Source: Pachyseris speciosa (taxonomy: Eukaryota > Cnidaria > Anthozoa > Scleractinia > Pachyseridae). Taken from it: a DNA stretch of 64,000 nt. The notes under the pieces are model-generated. The model saw nothing but the letters and a program-made list of their open reading frames with translations, was not told the origin of the DNA and did not search any database. The stretch covers positions 1,018,501-1,082,500 of the forward strand of contig JAEMWC010000030.1 of assembly GCA_016490735.1 (NCBI GenBank), written 5' to 3'. Position numbers and translations under genes: made by a program. Of the stretch, positions 55,190 to 64,000 are shown in pieces; position 1 is the first letter of the stretch; every line of letters begins with the position of its first letter.

Positions 55190-58100
55190 CTCGAGATTTC
55201 TATCGACGTTTTCAAGTTCTTACCTTGTGTCTTAGATGAAACTGGTAATACATTCTTGTGACTCATTTATTCTTTTAAAATGCATTTAAGGCCTATTCTA
55301 GACAGCTAATGCCGTGTCGAACTTAAATGAATTTGGCCATGCAATGGCTCGACTATTGCACGGCAATGGTTCCGAAACGCGCTAGATTCAAAATACAACA
55401 AAACAAGAAAACAACCTAAAATACTGAGTTAAAATACATTAACCTCGTTTATGAATTCAGTTCGACACGAAAAGAGCACGCCGTTTGAAACCAAGTGCAG
55501 CACAACAAGGCCTGACCCAGACGCAATTCATGGAAACAAACAGAATGGGATAATGATTACCATGATATATATTGTCCCGATGCGATTTACAGCTATTCAT
55601 CAAACATTCTTGACACTGATCATGACTGACACAAGACGATAAAAAAAGTCTTTCGACGATTGAAAGTTCACCTGGGCTGTGATATTGGCGATCGAGCCCT
55701 GCGTAACTTCGGCGTGACGACGCAAATTCACTGTCAAGATTTGATGAAAGTCGAAAATTGTTAAAAAAAAAAAAAAAAACAATACCCGCCGTTTCTTTTG
55801 TGCAAGACGAACGCAAGCAACCATAAAAATTCCGCCCACATTACATTAAACAGCAAATATACAAGAGTCATGCACGTAATTCTTGGTCGACAGGCAGCCT
55901 GACGCAATTCTTCTTTATGTGAAACAAATTTCCCGGTATATCGAAACCAAGCATAAAGGAAACAAAATCCAAGATAATTACAATTTTCAACACAATAAGC
56001 TGTCGCAAAACTTTTCCTCAACAGTTTGCGTGATGTTTAGCAATAGCCGCCTCCTCTTTTATTTGTTTTACATTAATAAGCTAACACAGCTGCCCAAATA
56101 GCTTTTCAACTTCTTCAATTCCTTTTTGGGATCAATGTTTACCTTCTGAATTCAATCTTTACATCGAGAAAAATCCCCGAATTATTCTTTGCGTTTTCTT
56201 TTGGATCTACTTGCAAACCTTTAGTCCACTACCATTCAAATACTGTAAGAGTTACTTATCTGGGGTAGGGGGGCTCAAGTACTCGAGGGGTGGCCAACTC
56301 AGTGTTCTTCGGCGAAACTCTGATCTATTTCTTCGGGAAGCCTCAGTATGAACGCCTTAAATAATTCTAATAGAGTTGTCAATCATAAAATCCCACATGG
56401 AATTTTCGCCAGTACTGTAAAACGAATTCTTTTTCTCTTGGGAAAGGATAGAACGTCGACCAAAGGTCAACTAGCATGTTGTGAAAGCAAAGGGAAGAAA
56501 GAAAATTCGGAGAATTCGAGTCCCTTCCATAAAACGGCCGTGACTTTAACTTTCGGCCTATTAAATAATCCTCACAGATCAAACTGACTTAGCTTGTACA
56601 ACCCGGTATGCCTTTTAAAAGTCGCTATAAAAATGACCCGAGAACTCGGAAAAACAATATTTAAAGTAGTTTCCTTGTACTCAGTTACTGTGGAGGTTTA
56701 ATCATACGCTTCTACTGGGTGGTTCTCAAGTTTGAGTCAAAGGGTGACCATCTAACTTTGAGCCTTTAAAAGGCCCTTTCCTTCAGTCTATTTGTTTGCA
56801 AGGTTGTAAAAACATGTTTGGAGAATTTGTCTCTTATTCGAGCTCCCATAAAGGTAGTCTTCGATTTGAATCGAAAGATGTTTTAGCAGTTTCTGAAGTT
56901 CTTCGTGCCCGACTAGATCGCTGAAAATTTAATATCGTGAGAAGCAAATTTGTGAGAATAAATACTCTTTCCAAAACAAACGCTGGATGCACAACTTGGT
57001 TTGATCGGAAAATTGTAACAAAAAAATGGAAAAGAGAGGGATAGAATAGAAAAGAAAATGAAAGGAAAGGAAAGAAATGGATCTACGCCACAGTTCTTGC
57101 ATACAATCGGTAATGACAGGCTCTTACCCTGGTCTTACAAAATCAGTTCACTACGTCGTGCGAGGGTAACATAAGGATGTATACAGAGCTGTATACGGAT
57201 CAGTACATGCCAATGAAATATCTGGATCCTATAAAATGTTTGTCAGGATTCAGAATAAAAACGTATATAGAAGGCCAGTGCACAGTCATTACTGATACAG
57301 CGACAGCCTCATACGTTGGTCTGTTTCCCGTATGTGTTTTATAGGGACTCATTTACGTACGTATACTTGTACGTGCAGTTCAGTAGTCTTTATCAAAATT
57401 TATTCTTTTCACTTTTATTACTTTACACTGAGGACAAAAGATTAAGACCAAAAAATTCCTATTAAATTTGTATGTCTCTAATGCCAGTCTTTCCATTAAA
57501 AACTAAAAATCCATAATTCTTGTTTAGCAATAAGATTGCACATATATCCTTCTTTTTTAATTATACTGAGGCTATCTTCTAATAATTTCGAACCTTTTAA
57601 TTTACTTTACGTAATTTATTCCCCCCAACATCTTCTTGCGCAATATTTTACTCGAGCCACTCGAGTTATGTTGTCATTATGCATTTGCCGCGCTCAATGT
57701 CACCATTTCCATTGGTTCTGTAATGACACCAATACTCAATCACACTTCTTTCACAATAAATACAAGCTGCAAAGTAAAAATACTAATCATTAACAAAAAC
57801 AAAACATGAAAAGGCCTCTTTTTGCTTTAAAAAGTTTAGTCTTGACAAAAAAAAAAAAAGAAAAAAATGGGCTAAATTTATTATTCTCTATGCGTTTGGA
57901 CGGCAAGGACATCAAGAAATCTACAAAAGATCAAAGGAAATAGAGAGGGAAAAGTTTGGTTTCTATTTAACGAAAGCCTTACTTGAGTCCGTAGTGTATT
58001 GAAAGTCACAGTTCGCTCTAGTCTTATTCCTTTTGAAAACGTAAAGACGTCATTAAGTAATCATATCGAATAGTCTATGTGTTTGTATACACTGGCCATC

Positions 58101-59040
58101 CAGTTTCGTGGCCCAAAAAACGTAAGCTTAGTCTTAATGCGAACTGGATGTATCACTATCATGTTTGCCACAACTGACGTTTATAGCAAGTTGCGATGAT
58201 TGTAGCAAGTTTTCAGGCAATTTTTTACCGTTTTTACATCTCGGATATGGAGAAACCTGAAACATAAAGAAAGCTAAAAAAAAGAAGAAGAAGATGCATG
58301 TTACTCAAAAAAACACAAAGTATGAATCCATGCGGGCAGTTATTCTGTATACTAAACCTTGCGGACCGTGTGTGGTTTGAAAGTTGCGTTAGGAAGTGGA
58401 AACCTTACTGCATGCAGCGCCAATTCTACTAAACACGAGACATCACGTCTCGAGAGTCACCGAAAATTGTCTTGAAATCAAAACGAAATATTAAAAAACT
58501 GTGTCCAGACAACCCTGCCTGGAACGAAACAAAAGCCCACTGACATGCCTACAACGGAGTTACTAAAATAAATGTCAACCTTATGTTTTGCTACAAGGAA
58601 ACAAAAGCCAGCCCCAATCCATGCTGAGACAAAATTAAAGTCGATTCTTTTTCAAAAAAGAAATGTATTGAGGCCGTGCATAATTGCAAGGCATGTCTCG
58701 CCAAAACGACATTTTAATTTTCCTTGTGTCTGTGTTAATTGGAATTCAATTCGCATGAGAAGTTTATAATAAAGAAGTCATTTCAAAGATCAGATACTCT
58801 GGATTCTCTTGATCCTCCTGTCAAGAAATTAACATGCTATTCTACTATCTTTGAGACTCCTCAGAAAAGTGTCACATTAACGTTGTCCTCAGCAGCGACA
58901 GCTAGCTAGGATAGTTTTAATTTTCATTTTCCTAAGAGTTTCCCCATTAAATATTGATTTGGTTTAGTTTTTTTTTCTCAGCAAATGTCACCCTCAGAAA
59001 ATTTATTTCATTAACCTTTTGTTTTAATGTCTATTTTTGA
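55190..59040. other. 3.8-kb AT-rich stretch upstream of the fourth GPCR
   Basis: Only short motif-free frames were seen, with A-runs near 55764-55781 and 57848-57860. Upstream non-coding exon(s) and the promoter of the GPCR at 59301 may lie here, because a 3' splice site precedes its coding exon. Confidence 0.45.
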
Positions 59041-59043
59041 CAG
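59028..59043 (+). promoter_or_regulatory. Candidate 3' splice site in the 5' UTR of the fourth GPCR
   Basis: A T-rich tract (TTTTAATGTCTATTTTTGACAG) ends at 59043, 257 bases before the receptor ATG. The single coding exon therefore probably carries a 5' UTR joined to a distant untranslated exon. Confidence 0.4.
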
Positions 59044-59300
59044 ATCAGTGAAACAGGATTATTTGAGCTGCTTGGAGACTTCAGACCATTTTCGCGGGCA
59101 AAAGCCAGTTAGTCTTCGACAGAACACCGATCGCGTCGTTAAAGCAGGAAGATTCACACTTTGACAACATTTCGCAGGCGTATGGACAGCTGCTAACAGC
59201 TAAAAGTAGCTGTTTGCCCAAGAACGACAGCAAAAAATAACAAAGCGTTCAGCATATTAAGACAACGTTCGGTCACTGAGCTAACTGCGGAGAATTCTAA

Positions 59301-60266
59301 ATGCAGCTTCTAAACAACACGACCACTTCGATTGCGCCTGATAATGAGACCCACCAAGCAGTGAACAGGACTGTCCTGATTCCGCTATCAGTGACCTGGG
59401 CTGTACTGGGACTCATGTCCGCCATACTCAACATTATTGTTTGCTTAATAGTTATGATTGAGAAGCGCCTACGGACAATCACCAATGCGTTCGTCGTTTC
59501 ACTCTCTGTTGCAGATCTCCTGGTTGCGGCTGCTCTGATCCCGATCTTCATTTACGATAACTTTTCGCACACACCCACTCCAATTACGGGATATGTGATC
59601 GCCTTTCTCCTCTTGGCGTCCATCTTCAACATCGGCGCTGTGACCTATGAGCGATATATTGCCCTTACACGGCCATTTGGTTATCGCGTCATCATGAACA
59701 GCACCAAAGTAGCTGTAATTATTTCCCTCTCGTGGGTGCTGCCATTCAGTATCTCTATACTTCCTCTGGCTTGGGGAGCCGATCCGACGACAATGTATCA
59801 CAAAGTTTACATGATCGTCACCGTGTTCGGCTTCGTGCTCATTCCCTGCTTGGCCATGATATGGATCTACGCGCGACTGCTGCGCGTGGTGCGACGTTAC
59901 ATCTCGCGGAACCGCAGGCGTTCCACCTGGGGAAACAGAACAGGTGAACGAGCAGGAAATGAAGAGAAGGCAGTGCTCGTGTTCGCTATGATTTTCGGAA
60001 TGTTTCTTCTCTCGTGGATGCCGCTCATTTACATCAATCTTTGCGAGATATTTAATCAGCCTGAGCTGATAACAGACCCGGTTGCTTACGCTTCGGTTTA
60101 CACCTTGCTTTTTAACACAATCATGGACCCACTCATTTACGGCTTTCTCAAGAAAGACTTCAGTGACTGCTTTAAGAGAAGATGGAGGAAAGAGCGAATT
60201 TCAAATAATAACAGCAAATCCAGAATAGATACACAAGCAGAGATAAGCTTGACAAGGTCCAAATGA
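59301..60266 (+). CDS. Rhodopsin-class GPCR, MECA-like, paralog of the 22.6-kb receptor
   Basis: Intronless receptor of 321 residues. An in-frame TAA directly abuts the ATG, fixing the first possible start. The N-terminus has sequons at N5 and N6 (NNTT), N15 (NET) and N22 (NRT), as expected for an exposed glycosylated end. Landmarks are N44 (1.50), D72 (2.50), ERY 117-119, W145 (4.50), P182 (5.50), SWMP 238-241, N272 (7.45) and DPLIY 276-280. T93 occupies 3.25 and ECL2 is short and Cys-free, so the usual disulfide is missing, exactly as in the 22.6-kb paralog. Shared blocks include TYERYIALTRPF, LPLAW before ECL2, AGNEEKA in ICL3 and PLIYIN in TM6. The duplicate copies lie 35.6 kb apart in the same orientation. 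Ligand unknown. Confidence 0.95.
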   Translation: MQLLNNTTTSIAPDNETHQAVNRTVLIPLSVTWAVLGLMSAILNIIVCLIVMIEKRLRTITNAFVVSLSVADLLVAAALIPIFIYDNFSHTPTPITGYVIAFLLLASIFNIGAVTYERYIALTRPFGYRVIMNSTKVAVIISLSWVLPFSISILPLAWGADPTTMYHKVYMIVTVFGFVLIPCLAMIWIYARLLRVVRRYISRNRRRSTWGNRTGERAGNEEKAVLVFAMIFGMFLLSWMPLIYINLCEIFNQPELITDPVAYASVYTLLFNTIMDPLIYGFLKKDFSDCFKRRWRKERISNNNSKSRIDTQAEISLTRSK

Positions 60267-60879
60267 AAGAAGTTCCTCTTATTTCAAACGTTTCGTAGGA
60301 GTCGAGGTCGTTTCGGAAAGCCAAAAATTGTGTTAAGTTGTCGACAGCTTCATATTGCTTCATCTTCGACAGCCTGCTCTTGCTTCTTTGTCATTGCTAT
60401 CACTTTTATCTTTTTGATTACGGTAGGACTCAATGAACATACACTTGTTTATGAATATCATTCACATTAATGCAAAAACCCAAACCCCTGAAAATCTGTT
60501 GCAGTTGTTCGGGATGCGGAATAAGAGGAAATGTAAATACGTCGGAAATATAATATTAATGGTATGAAAAAAGTAGGGCGATTTTCTTGGTTATGGGTAT
60601 TTTGAAAACAACAAATTTAAAGGTTAAAGCTTAATTTCGGTTTCACGGCCTATCTACAATGCATGTTTCTTTTTATAAGCCCACCTGTAGACTATCGGCT
60701 ATAAATATTCTTATTTGTCAGTTGGCTTGGTTTCCTTTGTTCTTTTCAAGGGAATATATTACATAACCCATCATTATTATTCACTGTCTGAAAAGTTGGT
60801 GGCGGCTTTGATTGTAACACGGGAGGGCGGGGCTGAAACAATAGCTGATAACAATAGCAAAACAATGCAATATATACTT
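60267..60879. other. 3' flank of the fourth GPCR
   Basis: No AATAAA was found close to the stop, and there are no other features. Confidence 0.45.
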
Positions 60880-60962
60880 CCCTGCTCATATTTCCCTGCT
60901 CATATTCCCCTGCTCATATTCCCCTCGACTTAGTCCCCTGCTCATATTCCCCTCGACTTAGT
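60880..60962. repeat. Minisatellite of CCCCTGCTCATATT and CCCCTCGACTTAGT units
   Basis: Four to five copies of (T/C)CCCTGCTCATATT, interleaved with two of CCCCTCGACTTAGT. Confidence 0.85.
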
Positions 60963-61022
60963 CTCCCATCACTTGTAAACTCTAAAGACGAAACAAACAA
61001 ACACAGAGGAAATGTCAAACAG

Positions 61023-61229
61023 TTACCGACCACGCGTTGATCTTTCGTGTGTTGGCTGGTATCTAGTCACTGCTTCGTTTAGCAACCTCTTCGTCGGCAA
61101 CGACTTGTATACCGCGTTTTCCCCCTTTCTCTCCTCCATAACTTCTTCGTGGGGCTTACTCGCCGCAACGACATTGGTAGCGGGTGGACCCTCAATCAAT
61201 AAATCATTTTCTCCAGGAGTCTGAGCATC
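61023..61229 (-). CDS. Candidate terminal exon, hydrophilic product, unrecognised
   Basis: The minus strand is open from after a TAG at 61230-61232 to TAA at 61023-61025 (68 codons). Segments include DLLIEGPPATNVVAASKPHE, EERKGENAVYKSLPTKRLLN and TRYQPTHERSTRGR. Balanced charge and protein-like composition suggest coding sequence, and the opposite-strand frame is less convincing. The GCTCAG acceptor at 61221-61226 has a poor pyrimidine tract. It may be a decayed mobile-element ORF. Confidence 0.27.
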   Translation of the reverse strand, partial: DAQTPGENDLLIEGPPATNVVAASKPHEEVMEERKGENAVYKSLPTKRLLNEAVTRYQPTHERSTRGR

Positions 61230-61485
61230 CTAACTGAGAGTCTTACTTGTCCCATTCACAAAGCAATTCCACCTTCACCATCGCTCATCGTCGTTTACAA
61301 ACAGTGCTAGCCAAGAGCTCACTTTTTTCAAAATTTAACGGCAGTCGTTCAACTACGTGACTGTTGTGTACTGAATGCACCGTTTATGCAAAAGTAACAA
61401 ACATGTTTACCACGCATACCAGCAAACAAAAGAAAACGTCTATACATATTGTTGTGTAAATAATACAGAACTAAATTCAGTGCGC

Positions 61486-61752
61486 GGATATAAACATGAC
61501 AAACGAACCACGCATGTTTTAAGAATTTGAATTCATTGAACTTGACGTTTCGTATGTTACAACATACATCTTCAGAAGTGACAGTTATAAAAATTTTGGG
61601 CGAATTTAAAACTTAAAGTTTTTAAAAGTTTTAAATTTGCCAAAAGTTTTATAACTGTCGCTTCTGAAGATGTATGTTGTAACATACGAAACGTCAAGTT
61701 CAATGAATTCAAATTCTTAAAACATGCGTGGTTCGTTTGTCATCTTTATATC
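61486..61752. repeat. 267-bp foldback
   Basis: GGATATAAACATGACAAACG at 61486 is mirrored by CGTTTGTCATCTTTATATC ending at 61752. The arms of about 120 bp include ATGTATGTTGTAACATACGA, which is itself partly palindromic. One arm, read as protein, resembles the C-terminal tail of retroelement-type ORFs, but this is too weak to assign. Confidence 0.85.
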
Positions 61753-62064
61753 GGCAGTTTGTTTTCTTTTTCTCTTAAAGCTAAAGTGGCCAAAGAAAAA
61801 GACTTTAAATTCAGTCCCACTGTGTACCAGTATAACAAAACACGTTGTATACGCATTGTTGTAAAAACAAAACCGAAAACCGAACATCAAGAAAAACATG
61901 TTTACAGTCGAAACATTACCTTCTACAATACACCATTAAAAGTATTTTTAAAATAAAACACAACCAAGTAGAAACTAAGTTTTACTTAATTTAATGGCCT
62001 TCTATTTCTTTTAGAAAACCTCACCAACTGACAAATAAGCATGTTATTTACCTGTCCCTCGGGG
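61753..62064. other. Spacer, nothing recognised
   Basis: Short A-rich sequence without supported features. Confidence 0.5.
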
Positions 62065-62139
62065 GTATGTGATATATTCACCTGGCACCGCCCCTCGGGC
62101 TTTGCCCTCGGGGCGGTACCAGGTGAATATATCACATAC
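62065..62139. repeat. 75-bp hairpin
   Basis: GTATGTGATATATTCACCTG is mirrored by CAGGTGAATATATCACATAC, with a GC-rich inner stem (ACCGCCCC/GGGGCGGT). Confidence 0.9.
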
Positions 62140-62172
62140 GACCTCGTTCCAGGTAAATATCACCCTCACTTA

Positions 62173-62365
62173 GTATATACCACACAGTTGAATAATGCTT
62201 TTCGTGCGCTCTGATTGGTTAATTCGGAGGTGATTAGCAAGTACTATTCACCTCCGAGCAGCTGGCGCGCAAGATCATATTTAACAATTTCCGATCGCTT
62301 GTCGGTATATTGTGACACATAAAGTAATGTTTTGGTCCGCTGATTATTCAGCTTGTGTGGTATGC
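62173..62365. repeat. Foldback with GTATATACCACAC ends and inner GGAGGTGA hairpin
   Basis: GTATATACCACACAGTTGAA at 62173 pairs imperfectly with TTCAGCTTGTGTGGTATGCA ending near 62365. An inner hairpin CGGAGGTGA...TCACCTCCG lies at about 62226-62260. It is probably a MITE, but the target duplication was not resolved. Confidence 0.65.
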
Positions 62366-62504
62366 ACTAAAGCAATTATTCACTTTAGTGGCGGTGAATG
62401 TGGTGGATATTTGCCACCACCCTTCACCTCCACTTCGGTGAATAATTGTTAAATTATTACAGGATCTCCAATGGGTTTACACTGATCTCTAAACATACGA
62501 AAAC

Positions 62505-62505
<1 letters not shown>

Positions 62506-62560
<55 letters not shown>
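62506..62560. repeat. (TTA)n microsatellite
   Basis: About 18 TTA units. Confidence 0.95.
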
Positions 62561-62688
62561 GCACGAAAAACCATCGATAAATCCAAGGGATCTGTGACGT
62601 TTACAGTAAAAAAAAAAAAGTGATCGCATGCAAAGAGCTTCATTATTCTTTTTAACAGCGATTAAATTTCGTATTTTTTGTTTTATAG

Positions 62689-62938
62689 GCTGGATAAGAC
62701 AATACTTTTGCGTAGGAGACAAAAAATGTCTCTAAACTTTATGCCAATCGTTGGCCGAGATATTATAATGAATGACGAGGTTTGTAAGAAACGGTACTCA
62801 GCAACAGGCAAACAATGCGCGCTGCACAAGTCGCATATCACAGAGTCACTAGTATGCAAAAGTTGCACCGTCTCGGTATACCACAGCGAATTTCAAGTCA
62901 GGAGCGTACCTAATGAAATGTGTAACCTTGTCTCTTAG
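62689..62938 (+). CDS. Candidate terminal exon, Cys-containing product, unrecognised
   Basis: An acceptor at 62686-62688 with a long T-rich tract (CGTATTTTTTGTTTTATAG) opens a frame to TAG at 62936-62938. The product includes LDKTILLRRRQKMSLNFMPI, VCKKRYSATGKQCALHKSHI and VCKSCTVSVYHSEFQVRS. Spaced Cys and His residues could suggest metal binding or disulfides, but no known pattern fits. The opposite strand also has a shorter frame. No upstream exon was assigned. Confidence 0.3.
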
Positions 62939-64000
62939 ATGAATCTTTTGTTAAACTTTCTGCTTCCATACTTCTCGATCAGATATTTTGTTTTAACGCC
63001 TCCTTCATTATGAGATCTATGGGATGTAAGAAAAAGATACTTTTCCTCTAGCGCTAAACCGTTTTCATTTTCGGAAAATAGGGTGAGTGTGAAGTGTCGA
63101 GTCTTAGTGTACTGTCACTCAGTTTTAACGATTTTGAGAGTACACAGTAGTTTGGCGTGCATGCTTATAATTAAACCTCACAAAAATCAAGTATAACAGG
63201 TTTTTGGAGCTTCTGCATGGGATACTAAATTGATCCAGAACGAAAAGCTAAAGAGTACTTGGCAATAAGATACATCCAATGGGACCTAAAATATTTAAGG
63301 ACTATGCCTCTTATTGTTACTGCGCATACGTTCTGTGCATCTTGGGACTGGAAGAGAAAAAGATTGTGCTTTCTCGTACAAACGTAGTTTTCCGTGGTTT
63401 ATGACTAGTTGGGAAACGCATTTCTTAGCAAGCACTGATGGGATCCAAAATGAGATCTGGGGGGAGGTAACCACGCATTTTTTCAGATATACTTATGCAT
63501 CCATACCGAAAAAACGCTGGACATCGTCTCATTCTCGACCCCAATGTAGCTACAACAGAAGCGTTCTGTTTGAACCTGATAGTAGTTACCTCACTGTCTT
63601 AAGTTATTTTTCTGTTAATTTATATTTTATCAAGGAAAGGTGTTTTTTAGGACGAAATCCCTTTATTAATTATTTGCTGGAAGGTTCTATATTACGTATA
63701 CATTTCTAGATCTTTCTAGATTTTTCCATCATCGCGAGCTATCACGCGTACTTTAAGGCACAGGATAGTACACGCGACAGTATACAAAACCCGTTTTTTC
63801 TGCTGTCGCAAGCAGATAGGATGTTGCCATCTAAAGGGTTGCAAGGTTGCAAATAATTTGCAAGTAAATGTTGTAAAAAGGGCAACAATTTCTGTTAAGG
63901 ACGTTACAAGGACGTCACAAGATTTCCTTAAAGTTTCAGTTATTCTCAGGGCAGAACCAAGGTATTAATTTGTTTTCATTTAATTAATTACGATTAGTTA
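62939..64000. other. Right edge, no gene recognised
   Basis: A 131-codon plus frame at 63314-63709 is open but motif-free and rich in aromatic residues, as expected for a chance frame in AT-rich DNA. Confidence 0.4.

Noticed and set aside
55025..55264. An 80-codon open frame with a good acceptor in front
   Set aside because: It runs through a dispersed G-rich repeat, so openness is a property of the repeat.
55303..55530. Possible further Harbinger-type MITE (GGCCTATTCTAGACAGC start, GTGTCGAAC words at both sides)
   Set aside because: The terminal repeats and target duplication could not be matched, and the similarity is limited to short words.

Overview
This looks like a nuclear segment from a cnidarian, most likely an anthozoan such as a stony coral. 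The reasons are the AT-rich DNA with consensus GT-AG splice sites, single-exon rhodopsin-class receptors scattered between repeats, abundant AAT/ATT trinucleotide arrays, tRNA-derived SINEs and many short inverted-repeat transposons. The species call is inference from general knowledge; no database search was possible. There are no operons, CRISPR arrays or bacterial features.

The only complete, confidently recognised genes are four plus-strand, intronless class A (rhodopsin-like) GPCRs, at 7378-8532, 13197-14432, 22646-23677 and 59301-60266. They form two paralogous pairs. The first pair (7.4 and 13.2 kb) is aberrant. It has Glu instead of Asp at 2.50, Arg at 7.45, no Asn in the NPxxY motif, no toggle Trp, and a shared C-tail LAFxDL motif. 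The second pair (22.6 and 59.3 kb) has ERY, D2.50 and DPxxY but lacks the TM3-ECL2 disulfide cysteine. That combination recalls the melanocortin/adenosine (MECA) group.

Left edge (1-5 kb): the 3' part of a multi-exon minus-strand gene appears to end in a tail-anchor exon (7-111), with phase-matched upstream exons near 2.3-2.5 kb. Its intron holds a foldback element and a decayed LINE. A possible divergent two-exon plus-strand gene lies at 3481-4993. Between 5.5 and 28.3 kb the GPCRs sit among PIF/Harbinger-like MITEs with TWA target duplications, a 1.2-kb AATAGT/AATAAT array, composite inverted-repeat elements and tRNA-like copies. The 28-46 kb region is mostly non-coding. It holds a few exon-like segments, a dense GGAAC/GTTCC cluster, a decayed RecQ-like helicase and a decayed SAP domain, both probably transposon cargo. 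The 51-53 kb region has a SINE with an internal duplication and two Mutator-like MITEs with 9-bp target duplications. The right edge (59-64 kb) holds the fourth GPCR, several foldbacks and two unassigned exon-like ORFs.

Exon candidates other than the GPCRs rest on splice-site consensus, phase and open frame alone, and should be read as hypotheses. Open frames of 30-70 codons beside AG sites arise by chance in DNA of this kind.
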